Below are positions 13,225 through 22,506 of a stretch of DNA of 59,210 bases, in pieces. A program made the translations under genes and the position numbers. Origin of the DNA: a virus. The notes beneath the pieces are model-generated. The model saw only the letters and a list, made by a program, of their open reading frames with translations, did not search any database and was not told where the DNA came from. Where the stretch lies: positions 1-59,210 of the IMG/VR virus record IMGVR_UViG_3300030107_003333. One strand, 5' to 3'. The stretch's first letter is position 1. The number at the start of each line of letters is the position of its first letter.

Positions 13225-15690
13225 ATGTATAAAAGCGATAATAAAAGTTCAGGCAGCTTTCCAGACCCTTTAGCCCCTCAACATGTAAAAGAAAACAAAG
13301 CTTATGGACTGAAATACGCCAAAGCTATTGAATCTCAGTGGGGAAAAGTACAAGATGCAGGATCTTTATATAATAAAAGAAATAACATCTTTGAAAGAAA
13401 TAGGGATTATGCAAATGGAACTCAAGACACAAATCTATACAAGCAGATCTTAACAAACCTAGATCCTAATAGCGCTGATGGAAGCCTTGTAAATTTAGAT
13501 TATACTCCAGTTCCAATTCTCCCAAAGTTTGCTAGAATAGTAACGAATAAAATCCTTTCAAGAGAGCCGTACCCAAATTTAGAGGCAGTAGATCCTATAT
13601 CTTCTTCCGAAAAGAATAAGCAAAAACAAAGAATTAAAATTCAAGTTGAGCTTAAGGAGCAATTAATGCAGCTTAAAAAGGATACCAATGGGCTTGTTTT
13701 AGATCAAGATCCAGAGTCGTTGCCAGATACTTTAGAGGAAGCTGATATATTTCTAGACACTAATATTAAAACTGACGCTGAAATAGCTGCTCAGATAGGC
13801 ACAAATATGACTCTATCTTGGAATGATTTTAATGATGGTGTATATAGAAGGTGTGTAAATGACTTAGTTGCTTTAGGAATGTGTGTTGTTAGACGTACAA
13901 ATGATCCTAGCTATGGGATAAAGACAGATTATGTTGACCCATGTTCTTTTATACATAGTCAAACTGAAAACCCTAATTTTGATGATTTAGTTTATGCTGG
14001 ACATGTTAAAACCATAACTATTCAAGAATTAAAGCGTTTAGCTGGTGAATCTTTTACAGAAGAAGAATACAAAGAAATTGCTACTTCTGCAGCTAAATCT
14101 AAATCTCATGACACCTCTAAATTTTCAATGACTAAATATGACAATTCATTGAATAAAAATGTTTACGGGTATGATAATTATTCAGTAGAGTTATTGGACT
14201 TTGAGTTTATGTCTGTTGATTGTATGCATTTTGAAGAAAAAGAAAACAGATACGGTAACAGGAACTTCTTTTATGAAGGATTTAACTATAAAGAAAAAAC
14301 AGGTGGCGTTTTTGAGCGTAAGCCTCACAGGATGGATATAGTTACTGTCTACGGCGGTCTTTATATTTTAGGTACTAAGCATATATTTAACTACGGAATG
14401 AAAACAAATGTTCCGAGAAATATACATGATATAGGTAGAACACGTATGGGTTATTCTGTTGTTGCAACAAACTTCAGAAATATGATGCCTAAATCTATGG
14501 TTGATAGTTGTATTGGATTTGCCGATATGCTTCAGATAACCCACTTGAAAATTCAACAAGCTATAGCTAAAGCAAAGCCAGATGGGTTAATTATAGATAT
14601 TGAAGGCTTAGAGAATGTACAGCTTGGAAAGGGAGGTGAGCTTCAGCCATTAGAACTTCATGATATTTACGAACAAACTGGAGTGTTTTACTACAGGAGT
14701 AAAAACCCAGAAGGTGGTCATCAAAACCCGCCAATCAGAGAGATCGGAAATAGTATAAGAAACATTAACGAACTTATAGCTATATACAACCACTACTTAA
14801 GATTAATAAGAGATACAACAGGCATTAATGAGGCTATGGATGCTTCTACTCCTAAGGGAGATGCGTTAGTTGGTGTTCAGCAGCAAGCTATAGCAGCGGG
14901 CAATAACGCTATATATGACATCACTAATGCTGCTATGATTTTGTTCAAAAAGGTTTGTGAGGATGTTGTTAAGTGTTTGCAGATTATCCCGCCAGAGTCT
15001 GTCCTCATGGGGATATATCAAAATGCTATAGGTGAGTCTAACATGGAGGTTTTAACTTCTTTTAGCGATTTACCTATGTTTAATTTTGGTGTTTCTGTTC
15101 AGAAAGAAATGGAGGATTCTGAAAGGGCTTATCTTGAGCAAAATATCCAAATGGCTATTCAGCAACAGCAAATAGATTTAGAAGATGCTATAGCTATTAG
15201 AAACCTTAAAGATGTTAATCAAGCAGAAAGACTTCTTATTCTTCGACGTAAAAAGAGAATGGATATTGCGCAAGCTGTGGCTCGTCAAAACTCTCAACTG
15301 CAAGCTCAGCAAGCTCAGGAAGCAGCTCAAGCAGCCTCTCAAGCAAGACAGCAAGAGTTGCAAATGGAAGCTGAGTTAGAAGGACAAAAACTTCAGCTTA
15401 AATCTCAGTTAGAAGTACAAGTTGCTCAAGCTCGACATGAAATGCAAAAAGAAATAGAGATGATAAGAGCGCAGGCTACTTTAGGCTTTAAAACTGATGA
15501 CCAAGAATTTAAGGAAAAAATTGAAGTACTTAAAGAGGATAGGAAAGACTCTAGGGTTAAAAAACAATCTGCAGAACAGAGTAAGTTGATATCTCAAAGA
15601 AAAGGTCAACGTGGAGAAATAATTGAACCCATGCAGTTAGATGAACCTCAAGAATTAGATGAAACTGTTCAAAATATATTACAACAATAA
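13225..15690 (+). CDS. Portal protein (821 aa)
   Basis: The portal is the dodecameric vertex ring through which DNA enters and leaves. The protein follows the large terminase, has the right length for podoviral portals, and carries the segment LIRDTTGINEAMDASTPKGD near residue 540, of the kind found in portals of Bacteroidota phages. The last 180 residues are a Gln/Ala/Glu-rich coiled coil with basic tail. ATG at 13225 was chosen because the upstream TTG lies inside the promoter. Confidence 0.8.
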   Translation: MYKSDNKSSGSFPDPLAPQHVKENKAYGLKYAKAIESQWGKVQDAGSLYNKRNNIFERNRDYANGTQDTNLYKQILTNLDPNSADGSLVNLDYTPVPILPKFARIVTNKILSREPYPNLEAVDPISSSEKNKQKQRIKIQVELKEQLMQLKKDTNGLVLDQDPESLPDTLEEADIFLDTNIKTDAEIAAQIGTNMTLSWNDFNDGVYRRCVNDLVALGMCVVRRTNDPSYGIKTDYVDPCSFIHSQTENPNFDDLVYAGHVKTITIQELKRLAGESFTEEEYKEIATSAAKSKSHDTSKFSMTKYDNSLNKNVYGYDNYSVELLDFEFMSVDCMHFEEKENRYGNRNFFYEGFNYKEKTGGVFERKPHRMDIVTVYGGLYILGTKHIFNYGMKTNVPRNIHDIGRTRMGYSVVATNFRNMMPKSMVDSCIGFADMLQITHLKIQQAIAKAKPDGLIIDIEGLENVQLGKGGELQPLELHDIYEQTGVFYYRSKNPEGGHQNPPIREIGNSIRNINELIAIYNHYLRLIRDTTGINEAMDASTPKGDALVGVQQQAIAAGNNAIYDITNAAMILFKKVCEDVVKCLQIIPPESVLMGIYQNAIGESNMEVLTSFSDLPMFNFGVSVQKEMEDSERAYLEQNIQMAIQQQQIDLEDAIAIRNLKDVNQAERLLILRRKKRMDIAQAVARQNSQLQAQQAQEAAQAASQARQQELQMEAELEGQKLQLKSQLEVQVAQARHEMQKEIEMIRAQATLGFKTDDQEFKEKIEVLKEDRKDSRVKKQSAEQSKLISQRKGQRGEIIEPMQLDEPQELDETVQNILQQ

Positions 15691-16106
15691 TGGCTAGTAA
15701 AGTAAATTTAGACGTATCAGAAAGGTTAGATATAACGTGCCGTCAAGGAGACAGCTTTGAACTCACCTTAACTTTAAAAGATTCTTCTGGGACGGCACTT
15801 ACGCTGTCTACTGATAATTATTCGTTTCTTATGCAGGTATGGCCTTCTGATAAAAAATCTAAAAATCCTATATTAGGAAGTAAGAATTTAGGTAAAGCTG
15901 TTGATAATACGTTTGAGAACTTTACTATTGATGATAGCGGTAATGTTACTATTACTGCTACGCCTGCTACTATGAGGAACATAAAGGCAGGAAGATATGT
16001 TTATGATCTTCAGCAGATAAAACCAACAACTTCAGGGGTAGATACTCATACAACTATACTTAAAGGTACTTTTACTGTTAATTCTGACGTTTCTAAATCT
16101 CTTTAA
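15690..16106 (+). CDS. BppU-like fibre-attachment protein candidate (138 aa)
   Basis: The N-terminal CRQGDSFELTLTLKDSSGTA element followed by beta-strands resembles the N-domain of upper-baseplate or fibre-adaptor proteins that introduce polarity into tail fibres. It overlaps the portal stop as TAATG and precedes two fibre-like genes. No signal peptide. The assignment is by pattern and position. Confidence 0.5.
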   Translation: MASKVNLDVSERLDITCRQGDSFELTLTLKDSSGTALTLSTDNYSFLMQVWPSDKKSKNPILGSKNLGKAVDNTFENFTIDDSGNVTITATPATMRNIKAGRYVYDLQQIKPTTSGVDTHTTILKGTFTVNSDVSKSL

Positions 16107-16115
16107 TTTTTACAT

Positions 16116-17579
16116 ATGAGTGTAGACGTTACAACAACATCTGGAAATAGTGTTACTGCTACATCGACTGGTGGTACATCAGTTAGTTTTTCTTCTAGCT
16201 CAACTTCTGTTGCAGTAACGACTCCAACCTCATCTAGTATTACAGTAACAAGCAAAGGACCTAAAGGAGATACTGGGGCTACAGGTGCTACAGGGTCAAC
16301 AGGGGCGACGGGCGCTACGGGAGCTACAGCAACGGCGGGAGACGGAATAGATATTGCTGGCGGAGAAGTAAGCACTGATTTAAAATCTAATGGGGGGTTA
16401 GTTATAGAGTCTACAGAATTAGCTGTTGATTTAGGAGCATCATCTATTACGGGTACTTTAGCTGTTGGAGACGGAGGTACAGGAGCTACAACCCTTACAG
16501 ATAACGCTATTCTTACTGGTACTGGAACTAGTGCTATTACAGCTGAAGCTAATGCTAGTTATGACGGGAACGACTTTACATTAGCAAGCTCAACTTCTGC
16601 TAAACCAGTTTTAACTCTTTCGAATAGCAATACCGATGCTGTTAGTTCGGAAATTGTTTTTCAAAAAACAGCAACAGGAGCAGACAATGATGATGTTGGT
16701 AAGATAGACTTTAAGGGTGATAATGATAACAATGAGGTTACATCATTTGCCACCATTCTTGCGGAAATAGCAGATGCTAGTGATTCAGATGAGGCTGGCA
16801 GGTTGTCAATGACTGTTATGGCTAGTGACGGTAGTTTTAATCACTCACTTCCTGCTCACCAAGGTAGAAATGCATTTACTGCAACTGGCCATGGAACTAA
16901 TGATATTGTTGATGTAACTCTTGGATACGGCACTGCTTCAACAACTACGGTAGCTGGTACTCTTACCATGGGTTCGACGGCAGCAATGACTAACGCTGGT
17001 TTACTTTCTGTAGGGAATCAAACAAATATTACTGGTACAGGCGCTTTAAATGGTGGGAGTATAACTTCTGGTTTTGGCAATATAGATATAGGTTCTAGTA
17101 CGTTTGACACTACGGGCGATGTGAGCACAGGAGTAATTACCCCCACAGCTATTAAACATACTATTAGTGGTAATAACGCTGGTGATTACGGAACTGGTGC
17201 TGAAATACTATATGGCATAAGTAATGATAGCGTTACTGCTGGAGCCATATATGTTTTAAGATCTGGTGTATGGACAACAATAGATGCTGATGTTTCAAGT
17301 ATGGTTAGTCAATTAGTTGGTGTTGCAACAATAGCAGCAGGAAATGGAGACTCTTCAGACGGCATGATTATAAAAGGGAGTGTAACATTAGCTTCTGCAT
17401 ATACAGCAGGATCTGATGCTGAAGGAGCAATAGTATATGCCTCTGCGACGGCTGGAGAAGCTACACTTACAGCTCCTTCTTCTTCTGCTCAATTTGTGAG
17501 AATACTTGGATATTCCTTTAATGTAAGTAGCAAAAAAATGTTCCTTAATCCAGACAGCACGTTTGTAAAAATAGCGTAA
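16116..17579 (+). CDS. Tail-fibre-like protein with collagen-like repeat (487 aa)
   Basis: A Ser/Thr/Val-rich beta N-domain leads into a Gly-X-Y tract (GPKGDTGATGATGSTGATGA, about residues 48-67), then several hundred residues of Gly/Thr/Ala-rich beta repeats, and a C-domain with fewer repeats (about 395-487). This build, a trimeric collagen-like stalk and beta-helical shaft, is usual for receptor-binding fibres. The host specificity determinant is likely near the C-terminus. Confidence 0.7.
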   Translation: MSVDVTTTSGNSVTATSTGGTSVSFSSSSTSVAVTTPTSSSITVTSKGPKGDTGATGATGSTGATGATGATATAGDGIDIAGGEVSTDLKSNGGLVIESTELAVDLGASSITGTLAVGDGGTGATTLTDNAILTGTGTSAITAEANASYDGNDFTLASSTSAKPVLTLSNSNTDAVSSEIVFQKTATGADNDDVGKIDFKGDNDNNEVTSFATILAEIADASDSDEAGRLSMTVMASDGSFNHSLPAHQGRNAFTATGHGTNDIVDVTLGYGTASTTTVAGTLTMGSTAAMTNAGLLSVGNQTNITGTGALNGGSITSGFGNIDIGSSTFDTTGDVSTGVITPTAIKHTISGNNAGDYGTGAEILYGISNDSVTAGAIYVLRSGVWTTIDADVSSMVSQLVGVATIAAGNGDSSDGMIIKGSVTLASAYTAGSDAEGAIVYASATAGEATLTAPSSSAQFVRILGYSFNVSSKKMFLNPDSTFVKIA

Positions 17580-18142
17580 TGGGTTATATAGACGAAACAT
17601 TAGTATTTGAGTCTGATAAAGTGTATTACACAGACGATTTTGGCACAGAGCTTCAAGTAATGATGACTTGGGAAGATCCTATCATGAAAGCTTCCGCTGA
17701 TTACGTTTGTGAAGGAGGTGGAGATATATTAGAAATAGGATTTGGCATGGGTATATCTGCAGATTACATTCAAGCTAATTCTATATCGTCTCATACCATA
17801 GTAGAGAACCACCCTCAAATGATTGAAAAAGCTAAAGCTTGGGCTGCTGATAAACCTAACGTAACTATAGTAGAGGGAGATTGGTATACTGTAAAAGATT
17901 CTTTATCTACTTACGATGGAGTGTTTTATGATACTTGGGGGGATGACAATGCTTTGAAATTTGTAAGTGAAGCCCCTAATTTTACGAAATCGGGGACAAG
18001 AGTTACGTGGTGGAATAATTATACAGACACAGATGATGTTTTGTACATAAATGGAACTACGTATCAATCTATAAGTGTAAACCCAGATAGTAATATGTAT
18101 TTTCAATCTAATACATATCACCTTCCTAAAAAACAGTTTTAA
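17579..18142 (+). CDS. GAMT/Rmt2-like SAM-dependent methyltransferase (187 aa)
   Basis: The class I fold is clear: MMTWEDPIM (28-36), motif I DILEIGFGMGISADYIQ (about 49-65), acidic loop HTIVENHP, and motif II YDGVFYDTWGD (about 112-122). The set closely follows guanidinoacetate N-methyltransferase and the fungal arginine methyltransferase Rmt2, rather than DNA or RNA methylases. A guanidino-group substrate such as arginine in a fibre or host protein is inferred. It sits inside the fibre cluster, overlapping both neighbours. Confidence 0.7.
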   Translation: MGYIDETLVFESDKVYYTDDFGTELQVMMTWEDPIMKASADYVCEGGGDILEIGFGMGISADYIQANSISSHTIVENHPQMIEKAKAWAADKPNVTIVEGDWYTVKDSLSTYDGVFYDTWGDDNALKFVSEAPNFTKSGTRVTWWNNYTDTDDVLYINGTTYQSISVNPDSNMYFQSNTYHLPKKQF

Positions 18143-18855
18143 TGCCAGTTGTAAATACTGATAGCGGTGACGGATGGATCTCTTCTAATGCGCAGTCTTC
18201 GTGGGCAGCTGCAAGAGACATTACGTCTGGGGGGACACCTGATACAAACGACCTCCAATTTAACGGCGCTACTACTGCTATTAAGAGCGGTAGTCGAGGA
18301 GGTGGTAGTAATTATTATGTAACACGCACGTTTATGTATTTTGACACCTCTGGTATTACAGGAACAGTAGCTAGTGCCACTATAAAAGTAAGAGGATATC
18401 AGCAAAATGGTGGCAGTGTTATCGCTGTAAAAAGCACAGCGTTTGGTGGTGATGGAGGAACTGCTTTGGCTTCTGGCGATATAGACGCTATTGTTGGGTG
18501 GACAACTGGGGCTTCTGCTGCTGGAAATGTTACGGATTACAGCTCTCAAATAACTAGTGGATGGAGTATTTCTGCTTATAATGATTTAGCTAGCACTAGT
18601 GATTTAAGGGCTGACATGAAAAATAATGATGCTGTTATAATTTGCTTTATGAATTACACTTACGATTATCTAAATGTAGAACCAAGCAATTACCATAGGA
18701 TTGGTTTTCAATTCACGAACAATGTAGCGTCGAGGCCATACATAGACTACACTTTGGCGGGTTATGGAAATGATGTTATTGGAGTATCTAGTGCTAACAT
18801 AGATGGAGTTATAGGGGTGGCAACAGCCAATATAGACAAAATAATAGGAGTTTAA
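18142..18855 (+). CDS. Fibre or adhesin-like protein with terminal VIGV repeats (237 aa)
   Basis: The body is a beta-sandwich of the DNRLRE/carbohydrate-binding style, with TRTFMYFDTSGITGTVASAT near residue 55. The last 30 residues repeat NDVIGV, IDGVIGV, IDKIIGV, a pattern seen as a linker in marine phage fibres; here it ends the protein. Likely a surface-exposed tail component, perhaps binding glycans. It overlaps the methyltransferase stop as TAATG. Confidence 0.6.
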   Translation: MPVVNTDSGDGWISSNAQSSWAAARDITSGGTPDTNDLQFNGATTAIKSGSRGGGSNYYVTRTFMYFDTSGITGTVASATIKVRGYQQNGGSVIAVKSTAFGGDGGTALASGDIDAIVGWTTGASAAGNVTDYSSQITSGWSISAYNDLASTSDLRADMKNNDAVIICFMNYTYDYLNVEPSNYHRIGFQFTNNVASRPYIDYTLAGYGNDVIGVSSANIDGVIGVATANIDKIIGV

Positions 18856-18861
18856 ATAAAC

Positions 18862-18869
18862 TATATTTG
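18862..18869 (+). promoter_or_regulatory. TAnnTTTG promoter directly at the T9SS-protein start
   Basis: TATATTTG, then CAAT, then the ATG at 18874. The four-base gap is the same as at 3929, 30624 and 39811, implying a leaderless mRNA that starts with the secreted-protein gene. Confidence 0.65.
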
Positions 18870-18873
18870 CAAT

Positions 18874-21090
18874 ATGAAAAAGATATCACTTATTTTATTT
18901 TTAATAATACCTTCTATTTTGTTTGCTCAGCCAGACGATGCAAGCTGGTTAAATGTAACGATACAAACAGATAACTATGGGGGAGAATCATCGTGGGAGA
19001 TAATAAACTTCGACGGTAATACTGTAGCTACAAATCCGCCGCTTCAGAACAATACATTAACAAACACAATGGTTTTTCTGCCTGCTGGAGACTACAGTTT
19101 TATAATGTATGATTCGTTTGGTGATGGTATATGCTGTTCCTTTGGTCAAGGTTTTTTTGGTATTACGAACACTTGCGGTTTAGAAGAGTTTAATTATGAG
19201 TTTGATTCAGCTATAGATACTATACCTTTTACATTGACACCTTGTATGCCTCTACTACTTGGCTGTATGAACGAAGCTGCAGATAATTACAATCCATGGG
19301 CCAATCAAGATGATGGTAGCTGCGAGGTTGTAGAGTGCGATTCGCTTGAAACGCTTGTGTCTATGGATTTAACTCTTGATACTTGGCCTAGTGAAACTGG
19401 TTTTACTTTAGTTGATATAGCTACTGGTCAACCTTATCACCAAGTACTACCTTTAGAATTTGATTTTGGAGATCAGCTTGTTACATACACATATGACTTT
19501 TGTGTTGCTTTAGGGTTTGAGTTAATTTTAACAGACGAGTATGGAGACGGCCTTAACGGTTCTGCTTCAGGGGGGGAAGATGGAGCTTGTGTTATAACTG
19601 CTTGCGATAGTGTTATATGGGAATTAGAGGACTTAGCATTTACGGAATTTGATGATGGAAACACAATGTACTCTGGAGCTATTTTTACAGAGCCTTGCCC
19701 GCCCGTGCCGCCCGTTGTTGGGTGTATGGATGATGACTATGTAGACTACAACCCTCTTGCCGAAGTCCAAGATACTTGCATGACATTACACACATGGGGT
19801 TGCACAGACCCAGAAGCTATGAACTATGATAGCACTGCAACAATAAACGACTTAAACGGCCCTTGCAGCATACAGATTATCTTAGAAGATGACGCTGGTG
19901 ATGGCTGGGGTATGTCTGGGATAGGTGTAATTCAAGGAGATCAACAATGGTTATTTACTGTAGGCCCTAATCAGTTTTCACAATCTTGGGATATTATGCT
20001 GGATTCTGATGAGGAGGTTGATATATATTACTTTCAAGGTGGAGGGCAACAGTCATCTGCACAAGAACTAGCTTTTCAAACATTACACAACTCTGTATAT
20101 GCTATCAATCAAGCTGGAGACACTTTACTGTCTGAAGGATCTAATCCTTTCCTAAATAACGGCCAAGGGGCTTTGCAGCCATTTAGTGCACCAAATTGGC
20201 ACACGTATAGTTTTACCCCTTATTGTGGAGACAGTTGCATCCCCTATATATATGGGTGCACAGACTCAGCAGCCTGCAACTATGACGCAGAGGCTAATAC
20301 AAATTTTGACTGTAATTACCCTGTTCAATACTATGATTGTAATAATAGCTGCGTGAATGACTCTGACGGCGATGGTGTATGTGATGAGTTAGAAGTACTA
20401 GGTTGTCAAGATCCAACCGCATTTAATTACAACGCATTGGCTACTGATGCTGGAGAGTGCATACCAGTAATATTTGGCTGCACAGACCCAACACAATTTA
20501 ATTACGATCCAGAAGCTAATACAGAAAATCAAAGCTGTATTCCTTTTATATATGGTTGCATGGACCCATTAGCTTTGAATTATGACCCTAACGCTAACAC
20601 TGATAATGAATCTTGCATTGAAGTAATAGTTGATTGCATGGACCCTACTGCAGTGAATTACAATGAGTTAGCAAACACTCCTGACAACAGTACTTGTTTG
20701 TATGATGCTGGGTGTATTGGCGAGGCGGGTGATCCATATTATTTAAATGACTCATGCTATGCTTGGATTATAGATATTGATCCGTACTGTTGTGAAGTCG
20801 CTTGGGATGGAGCTTGTGTTGAATTGTATGATTATTGTCAAGCTGGATGGCCTACTGATATATACGATATACACGATATATATAATGTATATCCTAACCC
20901 AGTTGAGAATATTTTAAACATACAAACGTCTTTAGATGTAACTACAGAAATTTATAACTCTTTTGGACAGCTCGTAGTTTCAGCAACTAGAGAAAAGCGA
21001 ATTAACCTTCAACACCTTTCTAAAGGTTTGTATCATGTTGTTATAAAAAATAACGATAGGACTTCAATTAAAAAAATAATTAAATCATGA
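18874..21090 (+). CDS. Secreted protein with type IX secretion sorting domain (738 aa)
   Basis: A signal peptide (MKKISLILFLIIPSILFA, cut before QPDD) sends it through Sec. Two or three beta domains with acidic GDG loops follow. From residue 129 there are at least seven repeats of the form GCxDPxAxNYDPxAN...SC, as in flavobacterial surface proteins, and a calcium-type DSDGDGVCD near 500. From about residue 670 the end is a type A sorting domain: NVYPNPVENIL, an IYNSFGQLV strand, then LSKGLYHVVI and a final KKIIKS. T9SS would carry it to or past the host outer membrane. It has its own promoter. Confidence 0.85.
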   Translation: MKKISLILFLIIPSILFAQPDDASWLNVTIQTDNYGGESSWEIINFDGNTVATNPPLQNNTLTNTMVFLPAGDYSFIMYDSFGDGICCSFGQGFFGITNTCGLEEFNYEFDSAIDTIPFTLTPCMPLLLGCMNEAADNYNPWANQDDGSCEVVECDSLETLVSMDLTLDTWPSETGFTLVDIATGQPYHQVLPLEFDFGDQLVTYTYDFCVALGFELILTDEYGDGLNGSASGGEDGACVITACDSVIWELEDLAFTEFDDGNTMYSGAIFTEPCPPVPPVVGCMDDDYVDYNPLAEVQDTCMTLHTWGCTDPEAMNYDSTATINDLNGPCSIQIILEDDAGDGWGMSGIGVIQGDQQWLFTVGPNQFSQSWDIMLDSDEEVDIYYFQGGGQQSSAQELAFQTLHNSVYAINQAGDTLLSEGSNPFLNNGQGALQPFSAPNWHTYSFTPYCGDSCIPYIYGCTDSAACNYDAEANTNFDCNYPVQYYDCNNSCVNDSDGDGVCDELEVLGCQDPTAFNYNALATDAGECIPVIFGCTDPTQFNYDPEANTENQSCIPFIYGCMDPLALNYDPNANTDNESCIEVIVDCMDPTAVNYNELANTPDNSTCLYDAGCIGEAGDPYYLNDSCYAWIIDIDPYCCEVAWDGACVELYDYCQAGWPTDIYDIHDIYNVYPNPVENILNIQTSLDVTTEIYNSFGQLVVSATREKRINLQHLSKGLYHVVIKNNDRTSIKKIIKS

Positions 21091-21284
21091 GTTATAAAAC
21101 AAATAAAACGACTAAGAAACGAATAGACAGCCTATTGAGTAAAAATGCTAGCTATCAAGCCGCTAATGTTTGCGTCACAAACAGTAAGACAAAGAGGCAA
21201 GAAATTAATAGATACTGTCGTGTTAACTTTGTAAATCCCATTAAGGATATAGATAAAAATTTTTATGATCAAATAATTTTATAA
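21087..21284 (+). CDS. Small basic protein (65 aa)
   Basis: The ATG overlaps the previous stop (ATGA). The sequence starts MSYKTNKTTKKRIDSLL and is basic with two Cys (near 28 and 44). No signal or membrane segment. It may be coupled to the T9SS protein in translation only. Function unknown. Confidence 0.55.
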   Translation: MSYKTNKTTKKRIDSLLSKNASYQAANVCVTNSKTKRQEINRYCRVNFVNPIKDIDKNFYDQIIL

Positions 21285-21286
21285 TA

Positions 21287-21436
21287 ATGAAAATAGATTG
21301 GATAAACAGCTGGAATGCTGGCAACAAGAAAGAAGTATACGAGCTTTCATTTAGACTTGGTACTATTACTGTTTTAGAAATAAGTTTTGGTAAATCATTT
21401 AGATTTATGGTATTGAATTTCGGATTCGAAGTGTGA
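21287..21436 (+). CDS. Micro-protein (49 aa)
   Basis: Frame from ATG at 21287 (MKIDWINSWNAGNKK) to TGA at 21434-21436. It is beta-rich and ends in a hydrophobic run (FRFMVLNFGFEV). The TGA overlaps the ATG of the next gene (TGATG), which supports it being translated. Function unknown. Confidence 0.5.
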   Translation: MKIDWINSWNAGNKKEVYELSFRLGTITVLEISFGKSFRFMVLNFGFEV

Positions 21437-22506
21437 TGACAGAAAAAAAGGATTTAACTTCAGTTGTATATGCTCTAATAATGTTAGGGGTGTTTCTTCT
21501 TGCAACATTTACAGCTAATGGACAAACTGTAAAAAAGACGTTTAAGTTTGCTACATTCTATACGGCGTTTAGTGGAGGTAACTCCATAGCTGATGATAAC
21601 ATATACTCTGTGACTAATGGGTTGCAAACTGATGTATTAGAAACTCCTTTTGATTATTCATTTACAGCTGGTGTACGTAAAATTGCTAGATTCGGATACG
21701 AGAACCGAGCTAATGTATTCTATGACGGAACAGAGAAATCATACAGTGACGCAGCCACTATTGGTAAAGTAAAAGGATTTGAATTTTTATTTGAAGCCGA
21801 TTGGCGTAGACAGCAAGGTAGGAACTTTGTTGATCAGGATTATTTCTTGCGTTATGTAGCAAAAAACTGGATAGCTAAGGTTGAGTATCTACAAGATGGC
21901 TTTGCTGACGTAGAATATTTTGAAGGCTCTCAGAGATTAAGACTTAATGCAAATGACCACCTTAGTTTTAACATCGGAGTGGCTCAACGTATATCTGAGC
22001 CTTATGGATATAATCCTTTAGAAGAGTGGGTGTTGTCAAACAATAATATACATTACACAAGTCTCGCTATACAAGAAGGTTACACTATAGATGTGCAAGC
22101 AGGTGAATATTTTTCTCCAGACGGCGAGCTTGTAGCTAATAGTGTTGATGTATGGGAGCAGGTTGTTATACCTGAAGTTATTGATGATTATGTAGCTAAG
22201 AAAAGAAATGAGCTACCTAATGTATGGAACTATTCTGTAGTTGTTGGGTACGACTACTATAAATATTCCAAAGAATTTTGGATGCACAACTGGGTAAGTG
22301 TAATGCCTTATCACCTTAAGACAGATGACGAATATTCTTATTTCGAAACCACGGAAGGAGGCCAATGGTTGGATTACGGCGCAGGCCTTATCTTTGGTTG
22401 GAGATTAAATAAGAGTCTTGGTGTATTCTTAGAGGGTAAGTACAATAAGTACTGGAATCGAGAATGGCACGATTTCTCTGTCGGACTAAACTATGTAATA
22501 TTGTAA
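21436..22506 (+). CDS. Outer-membrane beta-barrel candidate (356 aa)
   Basis: An N-terminal helix with Ala-X-Ala-like end (YALIMLGVFLLATFTANG, then QTVKKT) serves as signal peptide. The rest alternates aromatic and hydrophobic residues in strand-like stretches, and the protein ends HDFSVGLNYVIL with a closing beta-signal-like hydrophobic end. This is the usual look of an outer-membrane barrel. Placement after the T9SS protein suggests the phage alters the host surface, for instance to block re-infection. The exact family is not recognised. Confidence 0.6.
   Translation: MTEKKDLTSVVYALIMLGVFLLATFTANGQTVKKTFKFATFYTAFSGGNSIADDNIYSVTNGLQTDVLETPFDYSFTAGVRKIARFGYENRANVFYDGTEKSYSDAATIGKVKGFEFLFEADWRRQQGRNFVDQDYFLRYVAKNWIAKVEYLQDGFADVEYFEGSQRLRLNANDHLSFNIGVAQRISEPYGYNPLEEWVLSNNNIHYTSLAIQEGYTIDVQAGEYFSPDGELVANSVDVWEQVVIPEVIDDYVAKKRNELPNVWNYSVVVGYDYYKYSKEFWMHNWVSVMPYHLKTDDEYSYFETTEGGQWLDYGAGLIFGWRLNKSLGVFLEGKYNKYWNREWHDFSVGLNYVIL

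Noticed and set aside
16103-16375. Pro/Val-rich minus-strand frame opposite the collagen-like repeat
   Set aside because: Direct antisense image of the GXY repeat.
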